Shown: positions 33,632 to 43,241 of the stretch, piece after piece
How the letters are laid out: each line of letters starts with the position of its first letter
Position numbering within the stretch: the stretch's first letter is position 1
Source: Burkholderia sp. BCC0322
Lineage (GTDB): Bacteria; Pseudomonadota; Gammaproteobacteria; Burkholderiales; Burkholderiaceae
Direction: 5' to 3'
Assembly: GCF_902833045.1 (NCBI RefSeq)
Contig: NZ_CADFDU010000006.1
Span: 1 to 64,000, forward strand
DNA length: 64,000 nucleotides
Notes under the pieces: model-generated
What the model was told of the DNA's origin: nothing
Databases searched by the model: none
Seen by the model: the letters and a program-made list of their open reading frames with translations, nothing else
Made by a program: the position numbers and the translations under genes

Positions 33632-35719
33632 TCAGTGCGCGGGCGCAGCCATCCCGTTGTGGCGCAGCAGCGCATCGATCTGCGGCTCGCGGCCGCGGAA
33701 CGCCTTGAACGAATCCATCGCCGGGCGGCTGCCGCCGACCTCGAGGATTTCGCGGCGATAGCGCGTGCCGGTCGCCGCGTCGAGCACGCTGCCGCTCGCG
33801 GCGGCCGCTTCCTCGAACGCTGCGTACGCATCGGCCGACAGCACCTCGGCCCACTTGTAGCTGTAGTAGCCGGCCGCGTAGCCGCCCGCGAAGATGTGGC
33901 TGAACGTGTTCGGCCAGCGCGAGAACGGGGCTTGCGGGATCACGTGATAGCGTTCGTTGATCGCGCGCGCGAATGCGGTTACGCCGGTGGCGCCCGCCGG
34001 GTCGAAGTCGACGTGCAGCAGCATGTCGAACATCGAGAATACGATCTGGCGCAGCGTGCCGAGCCCGCTCTGGAAGTTCTTTGCCGCGATCATCTTGTCG
34101 AACAGCTCGCGCGGCAGCGCGGCGCCCGTGTCGACGTGCGACGACATCGACGACAGCACGTCCCATTCCCAGCAGAAGTTTTCCATGAACTGCGACGGCA
34201 GCTCGACGGCATCCCATTCGACGCCGTTGATGCCCGACACGCCGAGTTCGTCGACACGCGTGAGCATGTGGTGCAGCCCGTGGCCGAATTCATGGAACAG
34301 CGTGATGACTTCGTCGTGCGTGAAGCAGGCGGGCTTGCCGCCGACCGGCGCCGAGAAGTTGCAGGTGAGATAGGCGACCGGCGTCTGCACGGTGCTGCCG
34401 CGCTTCGCGCGCGAACGCGCGTCGTCCATCCATGCGCCGCCGCGCTTGCCTTCGCGCGCGTACAGGTCGAGATAGAACTGCGCGACGAGCGAGCCGTCGC
34501 GGTTCTCGACGCGGAAGAAACGCACGTCCTTGTGCCACACCGGCGCGTCGTCCGGCTTGATCCGCACGCCGAACAGCGTCTCGGTGACGGTGAACAGGCC
34601 CTTCAGCGCGGCCGGTTCGGGGAAGTACTGCTTGACCTCGTTTTCCGAGAACGCGTAGCGCTGCTGGCGCAGCTTCTCGGCCGCGAATGCGACGTCCCAC
34701 GGCGCGAGTTCGGCGAGGCCGAGTTCCTTCGCGGCGAACGTGCGCAACTCGTCCCAGTCCCTGTCCGCGTGCGGGCGCGCGCGCGTCGCGAGATCCTCGA
34801 GGAACGCGATCACCTGCTGCGGCGATTCGGCCATCTTCGGCGCGAGCGACACTTCGGCGAAGTTGCGGTAGCCGAGCATCAGCGCCTCTTCGCGGCGCAG
34901 CTTCAGCGCATCGGCGACGATCGCCGTGTTGTCCCATTCGGCCTTGCCGTCGCCGTACTGCGGCCCGAGTTCCGACGCGCGCGTCGCATAGGCGCGGTAG
35001 AGCGTCTCGCGCAGTGCGCGGTTGTCGGCGTATTGCAGCACCGGGAAGTACGACGGGAAGTGCAGCGTGAATTTCCAGCCGTCCTTGGCATCCTTTTGCG
35101 CGGCTTCGCGCGCGGCCTCGATCGCGTCGCCGGGCAGGCCGGCCAGGTCGGCCTCGTCCTGCACGAAATACGCGTACGCGTTGGTTGCGTCGAGCACGTG
35201 ATCGGAGAATGCCTTCGACAGTGCGGCCTGCTGTTCCTGCAGTTCGGCGAAGCGCGGTTTCTGGTCCTCGGGCAGCTCGGCGCCCGACAGGCGGAAATCG
35301 CGCAGCGCGTTGTCGAGGATCTTCTTGCGTTCGGTGGACAGCGTCGCGTATTCGGCGCTCGCGGCGATCGCCTTGTACTTCTCGTACAGCGCGAGGTTCT
35401 GGCCGACGCTCGACCAGAATTCGGTCACGCGCGGCAGGTTCTCGCCGTAGGCGGCCCGCAGTTCGGGGGTATCGGCGACTGCGTTCAGGTGGCCGACGAT
35501 GCCCCACGCGCGACCGAGCGGCTCCGTTGCGCGCTCGACCGTCTCGACGACTTCCGCCCAGGTTGCCGGCGTCGCGGCCGCGCTTGCCGTCTCGACCGCG
35601 CGGTTGGCGGCATCGAGCAGCGTGTCGAGCGCGGGCGTCACGTGTTCCGGGCGGATCTCGCCGAAGCGGGGCAGGCCCGAGAAATCGAGAAGCGGGTTGG
35701 TGTTGGCGCTGGCGGACAT
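33632..35719 (-). CDS. prlC: Oligopeptidase A (M3 metallopeptidase)
   Basis: 695 residues from ATG 35719 (MSASANTNPLLDFSGLPRF); a longer frame to 35812 lacks conservation. Zinc peptidase of the thimet oligopeptidase family with the HExxH site in TLFHEFGHGLHHML and the downstream Glu ligand region GVEWDAVELPSQFMENFCWE. Cytoplasmic; degrades signal peptides and short peptides after ATP-dependent proteases. Single gene, with a palindrome in the upstream region. Confidence 0.95.
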   Translation of the reverse strand: MSASANTNPLLDFSGLPRFGEIRPEHVTPALDTLLDAANRAVETASAAATPATWAEVVETVERATEPLGRAWGIVGHLNAVADTPELRAAYGENLPRVTEFWSSVGQNLALYEKYKAIAASAEYATLSTERKKILDNALRDFRLSGAELPEDQKPRFAELQEQQAALSKAFSDHVLDATNAYAYFVQDEADLAGLPGDAIEAAREAAQKDAKDGWKFTLHFPSYFPVLQYADNRALRETLYRAYATRASELGPQYGDGKAEWDNTAIVADALKLRREEALMLGYRNFAEVSLAPKMAESPQQVIAFLEDLATRARPHADRDWDELRTFAAKELGLAELAPWDVAFAAEKLRQQRYAFSENEVKQYFPEPAALKGLFTVTETLFGVRIKPDDAPVWHKDVRFFRVENRDGSLVAQFYLDLYAREGKRGGAWMDDARSRAKRGSTVQTPVAYLTCNFSAPVGGKPACFTHDEVITLFHEFGHGLHHMLTRVDELGVSGINGVEWDAVELPSQFMENFCWEWDVLSSMSSHVDTGAALPRELFDKMIAAKNFQSGLGTLRQIVFSMFDMLLHVDFDPAGATGVTAFARAINERYHVIPQAPFSRWPNTFSHIFAGGYAAGYYSYKWAEVLSADAYAAFEEAAAASGSVLDAATGTRYRREILEVGGSRPAMDSFKAFRGREPQIDALLRHNGMAAPAH

Positions 35720-35825
35720 AAGACTCCCTGTCTGTTGCCGGATGAACCGGAGTGAAAAGGGTAAGGCGCGTAAGGCAACGCGGCGCCCGATATCGACATT
35801 ATTGGGGCGCACCGCGCGCTTTCCA

Positions 35826-35844
35826 ATCGTTAGTTTCTAACGAT
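35826..35844. promoter_or_regulatory. 19-bp palindrome upstream of prlC
   Basis: ATCGTTAG (35826-35833) and CTAACGAT (35837-35844) are perfect inverted repeats around TTT. It is 107 bases upstream of the prlC start and downstream of folD, so it is either an operator or a folD 3' hairpin. Confidence 0.45.
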
Positions 35845-35963
35845 GCGATTGTCGCGGGGTCGAATGCGGGGAGGAGGCGTCTGATCGCGCGGCCGACGTG
35901 GTGCGGTGCGGCCGGCGAGGCGCCGGCGCACGGAATCGCGCGCCGGCAGGAACGGGCAGGCGC

Positions 35964-36824
35964 TCAGGCGGCCGCGTCGGCGGCGCGCTCGGCGGCTTCG
36001 ATCGTGTTGATCAGCAGCATCGTGATGGTCATCGGGCCGACACCGCCCGGTACCGGCGTGATGTGACCGGCCACTTCCTTCACGCCCGCGAAATCGACGT
36101 CGCCGCACAGCTTGCCGGCGTCGTCGCGGTTCATGCCGACGTCGATCACCGTCGCGCCGGGCTTCACCATGTCGGCAGTGAGGATGTTGCGCTTGCCGAC
36201 CGCGGCGACCACGACGTCGGCCTGCCGCGTGTGCGCGGCGAGGTCGCGCGTCTTGCTGTGGCAGATCGTCACGGTCGCGCCGGCGTCGAGCAGCATCATC
36301 GCCATCGGCTTGCCGACGATGTTCGAGCGGCCGATCACGACTGCGTTCGCGCCCTGCAGCGCAATGTCGTGCGCCTCGAACATCTTCATCACGCCGTACG
36401 GCGTGCACGGGCGGAACAGCGGCTTGCCGGTCATCAGCGCACCGGCGTTCGCGACGTGGAAGCCGTCGACGTCCTTCTCCGGCGCGATCGCCTCGATCAC
36501 CTTGTGGCTGTCGATGTGCTTGGGCAGCGGTAGCTGGACGAGGATGCCGTGGATCTTCGGATCGCGGTTCAGCGCGTCGATGCGCGCGAGCAGGTCGGCC
36601 TCCGACAGCGTGTCCGGGTACGCATCCTTCAGCGAGAAGAAGCCGTTGTCCTCGCATGCCTTGATCTTGTTGCGCACGTAGACTTCGCTCGCCGGGTTGG
36701 CGCCGACGAGGATCACCGCGAGACCGGGCTGGTGGCCGCGTGCGGTCAGGGCGGCGGCGCGTTCGGCGGCCTGTGCGCGCAGGGTCTTCGAAAGGGCGTT
36801 GCCGTCGATGAGGAGGGCTGTCAT
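35964..36824 (-). CDS. folD: Bifunctional methylenetetrahydrofolate dehydrogenase/cyclohydrolase
   Basis: 286 residues from ATG 36824 ([18 protein letters not shown]). Cytoplasmic enzyme oxidising 5,10-methylene-THF with NADP and hydrolysing the product to 10-formyl-THF. Seen: the catalytic Tyr-Lys region [28 protein letters not shown], and the Rossmann NADP site [17 protein letters not shown], then [18 protein letters not shown], both PROSITE-type signatures of the family. A TATAAT -10 lies upstream at 36893-36898 (minus strand). Confidence 0.97.
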   Translation of the reverse strand: MTALLIDGNALSKTLRAQAAERAAALTARGHQPGLAVILVGANPASEVYVRNKIKACEDNGFFSLKDAYPDTLSEADLLARIDALNRDPKIHGILVQLPLPKHIDSHKVIEAIAPEKDVDGFHVANAGALMTGKPLFRPCTPYGVMKMFEAHDIALQGANAVVIGRSNIVGKPMAMMLLDAGATVTICHSKTRDLAAHTRQADVVVAAVGKRNILTADMVKPGATVIDVGMNRDDAGKLCGDVDFAGVKEVAGHITPVPGGVGPMTITMLLINTIEAAERAADAAA

Positions 36825-37051
36825 GGTGGTGGTCCTGCCGGGAAGTTGGAATGCGGTCGTGCGGCGCCCGAAGCGTCGCAGCAAAGCACGCGATTATACC
36901 GTTCGCCTGCTGCCGTCCGACAGCAAATCAGCAGGAAGCGCCATGGCCGCGGCGCTCGCGCGCCGGGAGGAAAGGCCGCCGCCGCGCGAGTGGGCCGCAT
37001 CGCGCGGGGCGGTCAGGCCGGGCGGGCAGTGCCGCCGCGGCCCGCGAACGC

Positions 37052-37690
37052 TCAGGCCTGCTTCTTCGACAGCGCGAGGCGCAGCAGGTCGGCCACCGTG
37101 TTGACGTTGAGCTTTTCCATGATGTTCGCGCGGTGCGCTTCGACCGTCTTGATGCTGATGCCGAGATCGTCGGCGATCTGCTTGTTCAGGCGGCCCGCGA
37201 TGATCCGTTCGAGCACCTGCTGCTCGCGCGCGGTCAGCTTCGACAGGCGTTCGCTCGCGGCACGCTGTTCCTGGACGCTCTTGCTTTCGCTTCGGGCCTT
37301 GTCGAGCATCCGCTCGACGAGCTTGCGCAGCTCGGCTTCGTCGAACGGTTTCTCGATAAAGTCCATCGCACCCTTTTTCATCGTCGAGACGGCCATCGGC
37401 ACGTCGCCGTGACCCGTGACGAAGATGATCGGCAGCGCGGCATTGTCGGCGATCAGGCGTTCCTGCAGTTCGAGGCCGCTCATGCCCGACATCCGGACGT
37501 CGAGGATCAGGCACGCGATCTGGCCGGCCTGCTGGGCCGGCTGGTAGGCATCGAGGAATTGCTCGGCGCTCGAGAAGCATTGAACGCGATAGCCGTTCGC
37601 CTCCAGCAGCCAGCGCAGCGAGTCCCGTACGGCCTCGTCGTCGTCAACGACAAAGACGGTTTCCTGAGTGGTGGTGACAGGGCTATTCAT
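37052..37690 (-). CDS. FixJ-like response regulator (receiver + LuxR-type HTH)
   Basis: 212 residues. Receiver domain (about 10-130) with phosphoacceptor Asp64 in CLILDVRMSGMSGLELQ and the signalling Lys in FIEKPFDE; C-terminal LuxR/FixJ helix-turn-helix (about 145-205): SKLTAREQQVLERIIAGRLN and ISIKTVEAHRANIMEKL. Its ATG overlaps the stop of the upstream kinase gene by four bases (ATGA, 37687-37690), so the pair is translationally coupled. Probably the ortholog of the FixJ-like regulator studied in Burkholderia dolosa (inference); nitrogen fixation is not implied. Confidence 0.93.
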   Translation of the reverse strand: MNSPVTTTQETVFVVDDDEAVRDSLRWLLEANGYRVQCFSSAEQFLDAYQPAQQAGQIACLILDVRMSGMSGLELQERLIADNAALPIIFVTGHGDVPMAVSTMKKGAMDFIEKPFDEAELRKLVERMLDKARSESKSVQEQRAASERLSKLTAREQQVLERIIAGRLNKQIADDLGISIKTVEAHRANIMEKLNVNTVADLLRLALSKKQA

Positions 37691-40203
37691 AGTTCTCCCG
37701 TAACGGTATGTGATGCCGATGCCTCGCGCCCCCCTTGGCCGAGATCAGCGGGTTCCCCAATGGGCAAGCTGCAGTGGAACGTCGCGCCGGATATGCGGCC
37801 ATCCGGCTCGACGTTGTTGACCACCCACAGACGCCCCCGATGCGATTCGATGATCGAACGGCAGATATTCAGCCCCATGCCCATGCCATCGGACTTGGTG
37901 CTGTAAAACGGTTCAAACAGGCGCTCGGCGGTCGCTTCGTCGACGCCCGGGCCCTGGTCGATCACGCGGATGTCGACGAAGCCCGCCTCGATGTCGGCGA
38001 CGACGCGGATCACGCCGTCCGCCGACGCCGGCTTCACGTCGGCCATTGCCTCGGCCGCGTTCTTCATCAGGTTCACGAGTACCTGCTCGATCAGCACGGG
38101 GTCGACATAAATAATAGGCATTCTTGCGAGGATTTCCGTGACGATCCGGATCCTGCGCTTCCTCGCCTCGATTTCGGCGAGCCCGACCGCGTCGGCGACG
38201 ATGTCGGCGACCCGCGCCGGCTGGCGCTTCGGCTCGCTGCGCTTCACGAATTCGCGGATCCGCTTGACGATCATCCCCGCGCGCAACGCCTGCTGCGCGG
38301 TCTTTTCCAGCGCGGGCTGCAGCGTCTCCGGCGTGCCGCGTCCGCTCTTCACGAGTGCGAGCGTGCCCGAGCAGTAGTTGTTGATCGCGGCGAGCGGCTG
38401 GTTCAATTCGTGAGCAATCGACGACGCCATTTCACCCATCGTCATCAATCGGCTCGTGAACTGCAGCTTCTCTTCCTGCTGGTGCGCGAGTTCCTGCGCC
38501 TTCTTGCGGGTCGTGATGTCGGTCGCGATCTGCATCTGCGCGAGGTGGCCGTCCACCCACTGGATGTACTGGCGGCGCACCTCGAACCACTTCTGGATGC
38601 TCTCGACGTATACCTCCTGCGCATCGGCGGTGCTGCTCGTCAGCGCGGCGGCCGGCAGGCCCGCGAACGCGTCGACCATGTCGATCGAGTCGGACGATGC
38701 CTGCGCGCGGTCGAAGCCGCCGCCCGACAGCTCGAGATGGCCGTCCGGGCGAATGCCGAACAGGTGGCGGTAGTAGCGGTTCGCGAACAGCAGCTCGGCC
38801 TCGTCGGCAGCCAGCACCGACACCGCGGCGTCGAGGCTTTCGAGCACCGTCGTGAAGCGCTCGTGCGCGGCCGCGAGTTCCTCGCGCGCTCGCTTCGGCT
38901 CGGTGATGTCGGTCATCGACGACATCCAGCCGGTCTGGCGGCCCGAACTGTCGATCAGCGGCGACACGTACAGGCGCGCATGGAACAGCGTGCCGTTCTT
39001 GCGCCGCACGCGCAGCTCGAAGCCCGAGCTCGGCGCCTTGCCGCGCAGCGTCATGTCGAGCTGGCGCTGCATTTCCGGGTACGCGTCACGCGGCCAGTAC
39101 GGGAACGGCGCGACCTTGCCGACGAGGTCGGTTTCGTCCCAGCCCGTCATCCGGCAGAACGCGGGGTTCACGTGCGTGATGCGGCCGTGCATGTCGAGCA
39201 CGCGCATGCCGATCAGCACCGAATTTTCCATCGCGCGGCGGAAGAACGCTTCCGCGTACAGCGCCTGCTGCGCCTCGAAGCGCTGGCGCGTGTGCTTCCA
39301 CAGGCTCCAGAGGCTCCACAGTACGAAGCACGACAGGCCTGCGACGAGCCACACGAGCGTGTTGTTGGTCAGGTTCGTGAGCTGCGGGAATGCGTACACG
39401 CGCACGGTCAGCCCCTGGCCGGGCGGATCGAGCGGCAGGTCGTAGTGCGAGTCGCGCGGCAGGCGCGGGCGCGTCGACGTGGACGACAGTTCGCGGTTGT
39501 TCGCGTCGGTGATCGAGATCTTGTACTTCGACGACAGCTCCTGCGGGATATCGTGCTTCAGGATGCCTTCGACCGAGAACACCGCGGCGATCGAGCCGAG
39601 GTACTCGCGATCGCCGCGCATCACCGGTGTCTGCAGCGTGATGAAGCCGTTGCCGAAGTCGTCGTAGAGCAGCGGCGAATAGGCCTGGCGGCGCGTGCTG
39701 CGCGCCTCGTCGTAGGCGCCGCGCACGGCGTCCTGCATCTGCGCTTCGCCGGGCTTCGCGAGCCGCTGGCCGAGCAGCGGCGGATGCACGGTCGGCCAGC
39801 GCTGTACGCCGGGCGTCGTGTACCAGTTCAGGTAGAGGATTTCCGGATGCGTTTGCATCACGTCCGCGACGGCCATCTGGAACGCGTTCTGATCGAGGCG
39901 GCCGGCTGCGAGATCGCGCGACAGCGCCTGGAGCTGTTCCTGCGCACCCGTCATCGACAGGCGAATCTGCTGCTGCGCCCACGCGACGTTACGGAAGAGG
40001 GTGTCTTCCTGCTGTTGCTGTTCGCGACGATTGAGGCTCCACAGGATGAGGCTCATCACCACGAGGAACACGAGGATCGACAGCAGTGGCGTCAGCAAAT
40101 AGGAATTGGACCACCACGGTCCGTGGTGCCAACGGGACGGCTGCGACTCCGCCGGCGGGCCCGACGGTCGCGCCGAGCGTGCGAAAAGCCGATCGGTCAA
40201 CAT
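37687..40203 (-). CDS. FixL/DctB-like membrane sensor histidine kinase with PAS domains
   Basis: 838 residues. Membrane helix 1 (about 35-53, LLTPLLSILVFLVVMSLILW), a periplasmic sensor region (about 55-275), helix 2 (about 280-298, NNTLVWLVAGLSCFVLWSLW), PAS 1 (about 325-440, VLDMHGRITHVNPAFCRMTG), PAS 2 (about 445-560), then HisKA with MGEMASSIAHELNQPLAAIN (His598) and the ATPase domain with LMKNAAEAM, IDQGPGVDEA and GMGMGLNICRS. The HELNQPLAAINNY site is characteristic of the FixL/DctB/ThcS group. A heme ligand cannot be assigned by eye. Divergent from aceE, suggesting a link to respiratory or oxygen control of pyruvate oxidation (inference). Confidence 0.92.
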   Translation of the reverse strand: MLTDRLFARSARPSGPPAESQPSRWHHGPWWSNSYLLTPLLSILVFLVVMSLILWSLNRREQQQQEDTLFRNVAWAQQQIRLSMTGAQEQLQALSRDLAAGRLDQNAFQMAVADVMQTHPEILYLNWYTTPGVQRWPTVHPPLLGQRLAKPGEAQMQDAVRGAYDEARSTRRQAYSPLLYDDFGNGFITLQTPVMRGDREYLGSIAAVFSVEGILKHDIPQELSSKYKISITDANNRELSSTSTRPRLPRDSHYDLPLDPPGQGLTVRVYAFPQLTNLTNNTLVWLVAGLSCFVLWSLWSLWKHTRQRFEAQQALYAEAFFRRAMENSVLIGMRVLDMHGRITHVNPAFCRMTGWDETDLVGKVAPFPYWPRDAYPEMQRQLDMTLRGKAPSSGFELRVRRKNGTLFHARLYVSPLIDSSGRQTGWMSSMTDITEPKRAREELAAAHERFTTVLESLDAAVSVLAADEAELLFANRYYRHLFGIRPDGHLELSGGGFDRAQASSDSIDMVDAFAGLPAAALTSSTADAQEVYVESIQKWFEVRRQYIQWVDGHLAQMQIATDITTRKKAQELAHQQEEKLQFTSRLMTMGEMASSIAHELNQPLAAINNYCSGTLALVKSGRGTPETLQPALEKTAQQALRAGMIVKRIREFVKRSEPKRQPARVADIVADAVGLAEIEARKRRIRIVTEILARMPIIYVDPVLIEQVLVNLMKNAAEAMADVKPASADGVIRVVADIEAGFVDIRVIDQGPGVDEATAERLFEPFYSTKSDGMGMGLNICRSIIESHRGRLWVVNNVEPDGRISGATFHCSLPIGEPADLGQGGREASASHTVTGEL

Positions 40204-40364
40204 GGCAGGATTGTAGCGCAGCGCAATACATGGAAAACCTATACCGGATATGTTGAACGGAAACGGATTTGTTCAGCGGGGACGCGCCGGAGAGCCCCGG
40301 AAAATGGGTGCAGCGCAGCAATATTCCGTATTACGAGAAAAGATCTCACTATTCGAAAATTTTG

Positions 40365-40394
40365 TTGCGCCCGCCCGCGCACGCTCATTACAAT
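40365..40394 (+). promoter_or_regulatory. Candidate promoter of aceE
   Basis: TTGCGC (40365-40370) and TACAAT (40389-40394) with an 18-base spacer, 82 bases before the aceE start, in the 273-base divergent region shared with the sensor kinase. Confidence 0.45.
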
Positions 40395-40476
40395 CCGTCG
40401 GAGCTTGCCCGCAGCCGGTCGCGTCGCGTCGTCTGCACGAGAGCGATCCTCACATTCCAGGACCCAGGAGACGAGA

Positions 40477-43173
40477 ATGTCCGCTGTACCGAACGAAGTG
40501 ATGAAATATGTCGCCGCCGAACGTGACGACGACCCGCAAGAAACCGTCGAGTGGCTGGAGTCGCTCGATGGCGTGATCTCCTCCGTGGGCACCGGCCGCG
40601 CGCACTACCTGATCGAAAAGCAGATCGAGTTCGCGCGCATGCATGGCGAGCATCTGCCGTTTTCCGCGAATACCCCGTACATCAACACGATTCCGGTCGA
40701 GGCTCAGGCGAAGATCCCGGGCGACCAGGATATCGAGCACCGCATCCGTTCGTACACGCGCTGGAATGCGCTGGCGATGGTGCTGCGCGCAGGCAAGGAT
40801 ACGAACGTCGGCGGCCACATCGCATCGTTCGCGTCGGCCGCGACGCTTTATGACGTCGGCTACAACCACTTCTGGCATGCAGCGTCCGACCAGCACGGCG
40901 GCGATCTCGTGTTCGTGCAGGGCCACTCGTCGCCGGGCGTGTACTCGCGCGCGTTCCTGCTCGGCCGCCTGAAGGAAGAGCAACTCGACAACTTCCGCCA
41001 GGAAGTCGACGGCAACGGCATTTCTTCGTACCCGCACCCGTGGCTGATGCCGGACTTCTGGCAGTTCCCGACCGTGTCGATGGGCCTCGGCCCGATCATG
41101 GCGATCTACCAGGCGCGCTTCATGAAGTACCTGCAGGCGCGCGGCATCGCGAAGACGGAAGGCCGCAAGGTGTGGGCGTTCCTCGGCGACGGCGAGACGG
41201 ACGAACCGGAATCGCTCGGCGCGATCGGGATGGCGAGCCGCGAGAAGCTCGACAACCTCGTGTTCGTGATCAACTGCAACCTGCAGCGTCTCGACGGCCC
41301 GGTGCGCGGCAACGGCAAGATCATCCAGGAACTGGAATCGGAATTCCGCGGCGCCGGCTGGAACGTGATCAAGGTCATCTGGGGCAGCCGCTGGGATGCG
41401 CTGTTCGCGCGCGACAAGACGGGCGCACTGATGCGCCGCATGATGGAAGTGGTCGACGGCGAATACCAGACGTACAAGTCGGAATCGGGCGCGTTCGTGC
41501 GCGAGCACTTCTTCAACACGCCTGAACTGAAGGCACTCGTCGCCGACTGGTCGGACGACGACATCTGGGCGCTGAACCGCGGCGGCCACGATCCGCACAA
41601 GATCTACGCGGCTTTCCACGAAGCCACGCACACGAAGGGCGCGCCGACCGTCATCCTCGCGAAGACCATCAAGGGCTACGGGATGGGCGAGTCGGGCCAG
41701 GCGATGAACATCACGCACCAGCAGAAGAAGCTGCCGGTCGAGCAACTGAAGAAGTTCCGTGACCAGTTCCGCCTGCCGATCACCGACGAGCAGATCGCCG
41801 ACGTCCCGTACCTGAAGTTCGAGGAAGGCTCGAAGGAGCTCGAATACATGCGCCAGAAGCGCATGGACCTCGGCGGCTACCTGCCGCATCGCCGCGAGAA
41901 GGCGACGTCGCTGCCGGTGCCGGCGCTCGACGCATTCGAGCCGCTGCTGAAGGGCACGGGCGAAGGCCGCGAGATCTCGACGACGATGGCGTTCGTGCGG
42001 ATCCTGAACATCCTGCTGAAGGACAAGGCGCTGGGCAAGCGCGTCGTGCCGATCGTCCCGGACGAATCGCGTACGTTCGGCATGGAAGGCCTGTTCCGCC
42101 AGATCGGTATCTGGAACCAGGAAGGCCAGAAGTACGTGCCGGAAGATTCCGACCAGCTGATGTTCTACAAGGAATCGGAAACCGGCCAGATCCTGCAGGA
42201 AGGCATCAACGAAGCGGGCGGCATGTGCGACTGGATCGCTGCGGCGACGTCGTACTCGACGCACGGCGAGATCATGGTGCCGTTCTACATCTTCTATTCG
42301 ATGTTCGGCTTCCAGCGGATCGGCGACCTGGCATGGGCCGCGGGCGACATGCGTTCGCGCGGCTTCCTGCTCGGCGGTACCGCGGGCCGCACGACGCTGA
42401 ACGGCGAAGGCCTGCAGCACGAAGACGGCCACTCGCTCCTGTGGGCGGCATCGGTGCCGAACTGCGTGAGCTACGACCCGACGTTCGGCTACGAACTCGC
42501 GGTGATCGTCCAGGACGGCCTGCGCCGCATGGTGCAGGACCAGGAAGACGTGTACTACTACATCACGGTGATGAACGAGAACTACGAGCACCCGGCGATT
42601 CCGCAGGGCGAGCACGTGGCGGCCGACATCATCAAGGGCATGTACGCGTTCAAGAAGGCCGACGCCGACAAGAAGGCGCCGCGCGTCCAGTTGCTCGGCG
42701 CGGGCACGATCTTCAACGAAGTGATTGCTGCCGCCGACCTGCTGAAGAACGACTGGGGCGTCGCCGCCGACCTGTGGAGCGTGCCGAGCTTCACCGAGCT
42801 GGCGCGTGAAGGCCACCAGGTCGAACGCTGGAACCTGCTCCATCCGACCGAGGAGCGTCGTCTGTCGCACGTGCAGAAGTGCCTGAAGGACACGCAGGGC
42901 CCGGTCATCGCATCGACCGACTACGTCCGCGCACTGGTCGACCAGATCCGCGGCCAGATCGATCGCCGCTTCGTCGTGCTGGGCACGGACGGCTTCGGCC
43001 GCTCGGATACCCGCGAGAAGCTGCGTCACTTCTTCGAAGTCGACCGTCACTGGGTCACCGTCGCCGCGCTCAACGCGCTGGCCGACGAGGGTACGATCGA
43101 GCGCAAGGTGGTCGCGGAAGCGATCGCCAAGTACAACCTCGATCCGTCGAAGCCCAACCCGATGACCGTTTAA
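40477..43173 (+). CDS. aceE: Pyruvate dehydrogenase E1 component, homodimeric type
   Basis: 898 residues from ATG 40477 ([16 protein letters not shown]) behind CAGGAGA; sequence upstream that stays open in frame is not coding. Thiamine diphosphate enzyme that decarboxylates pyruvate and reductively acetylates the E2 lipoyl groups. Seen: the ThDP/magnesium motif [20 protein letters not shown] ... [14 protein letters not shown], the LPVTDE-like regulatory loop region, and [19 protein letters not shown]-type segment (here [16 protein letters not shown]). First gene of the aceE-aceF-lpdA complex genes; aceF follows after 68 bases. Confidence 0.98.
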   Translation: MSAVPNEVMKYVAAERDDDPQETVEWLESLDGVISSVGTGRAHYLIEKQIEFARMHGEHLPFSANTPYINTIPVEAQAKIPGDQDIEHRIRSYTRWNALAMVLRAGKDTNVGGHIASFASAATLYDVGYNHFWHAASDQHGGDLVFVQGHSSPGVYSRAFLLGRLKEEQLDNFRQEVDGNGISSYPHPWLMPDFWQFPTVSMGLGPIMAIYQARFMKYLQARGIAKTEGRKVWAFLGDGETDEPESLGAIGMASREKLDNLVFVINCNLQRLDGPVRGNGKIIQELESEFRGAGWNVIKVIWGSRWDALFARDKTGALMRRMMEVVDGEYQTYKSESGAFVREHFFNTPELKALVADWSDDDIWALNRGGHDPHKIYAAFHEATHTKGAPTVILAKTIKGYGMGESGQAMNITHQQKKLPVEQLKKFRDQFRLPITDEQIADVPYLKFEEGSKELEYMRQKRMDLGGYLPHRREKATSLPVPALDAFEPLLKGTGEGREISTTMAFVRILNILLKDKALGKRVVPIVPDESRTFGMEGLFRQIGIWNQEGQKYVPEDSDQLMFYKESETGQILQEGINEAGGMCDWIAAATSYSTHGEIMVPFYIFYSMFGFQRIGDLAWAAGDMRSRGFLLGGTAGRTTLNGEGLQHEDGHSLLWAASVPNCVSYDPTFGYELAVIVQDGLRRMVQDQEDVYYYITVMNENYEHPAIPQGEHVAADIIKGMYAFKKADADKKAPRVQLLGAGTIFNEVIAAADLLKNDWGVAADLWSVPSFTELAREGHQVERWNLLHPTEERRLSHVQKCLKDTQGPVIASTDYVRALVDQIRGQIDRRFVVLGTDGFGRSDTREKLRHFFEVDRHWVTVAALNALADEGTIERKVVAEAIAKYNLDPSKPNPMTV

Positions 43174-43241
43174 CGCACACGCCGTGTGATGCCGTGCGCC
43201 GCCTTAGCGAGGGGCGCGCACGGCCATGGAGACAGAAACAG

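Noticed and set aside
37735-40476. Open frame of over 900 codons in frame with and upstream of aceE
   Set aside because: It is antisense to a complete sensor kinase, has low-complexity composition, and aceE has a normal start and ribosome binding site at 40477.
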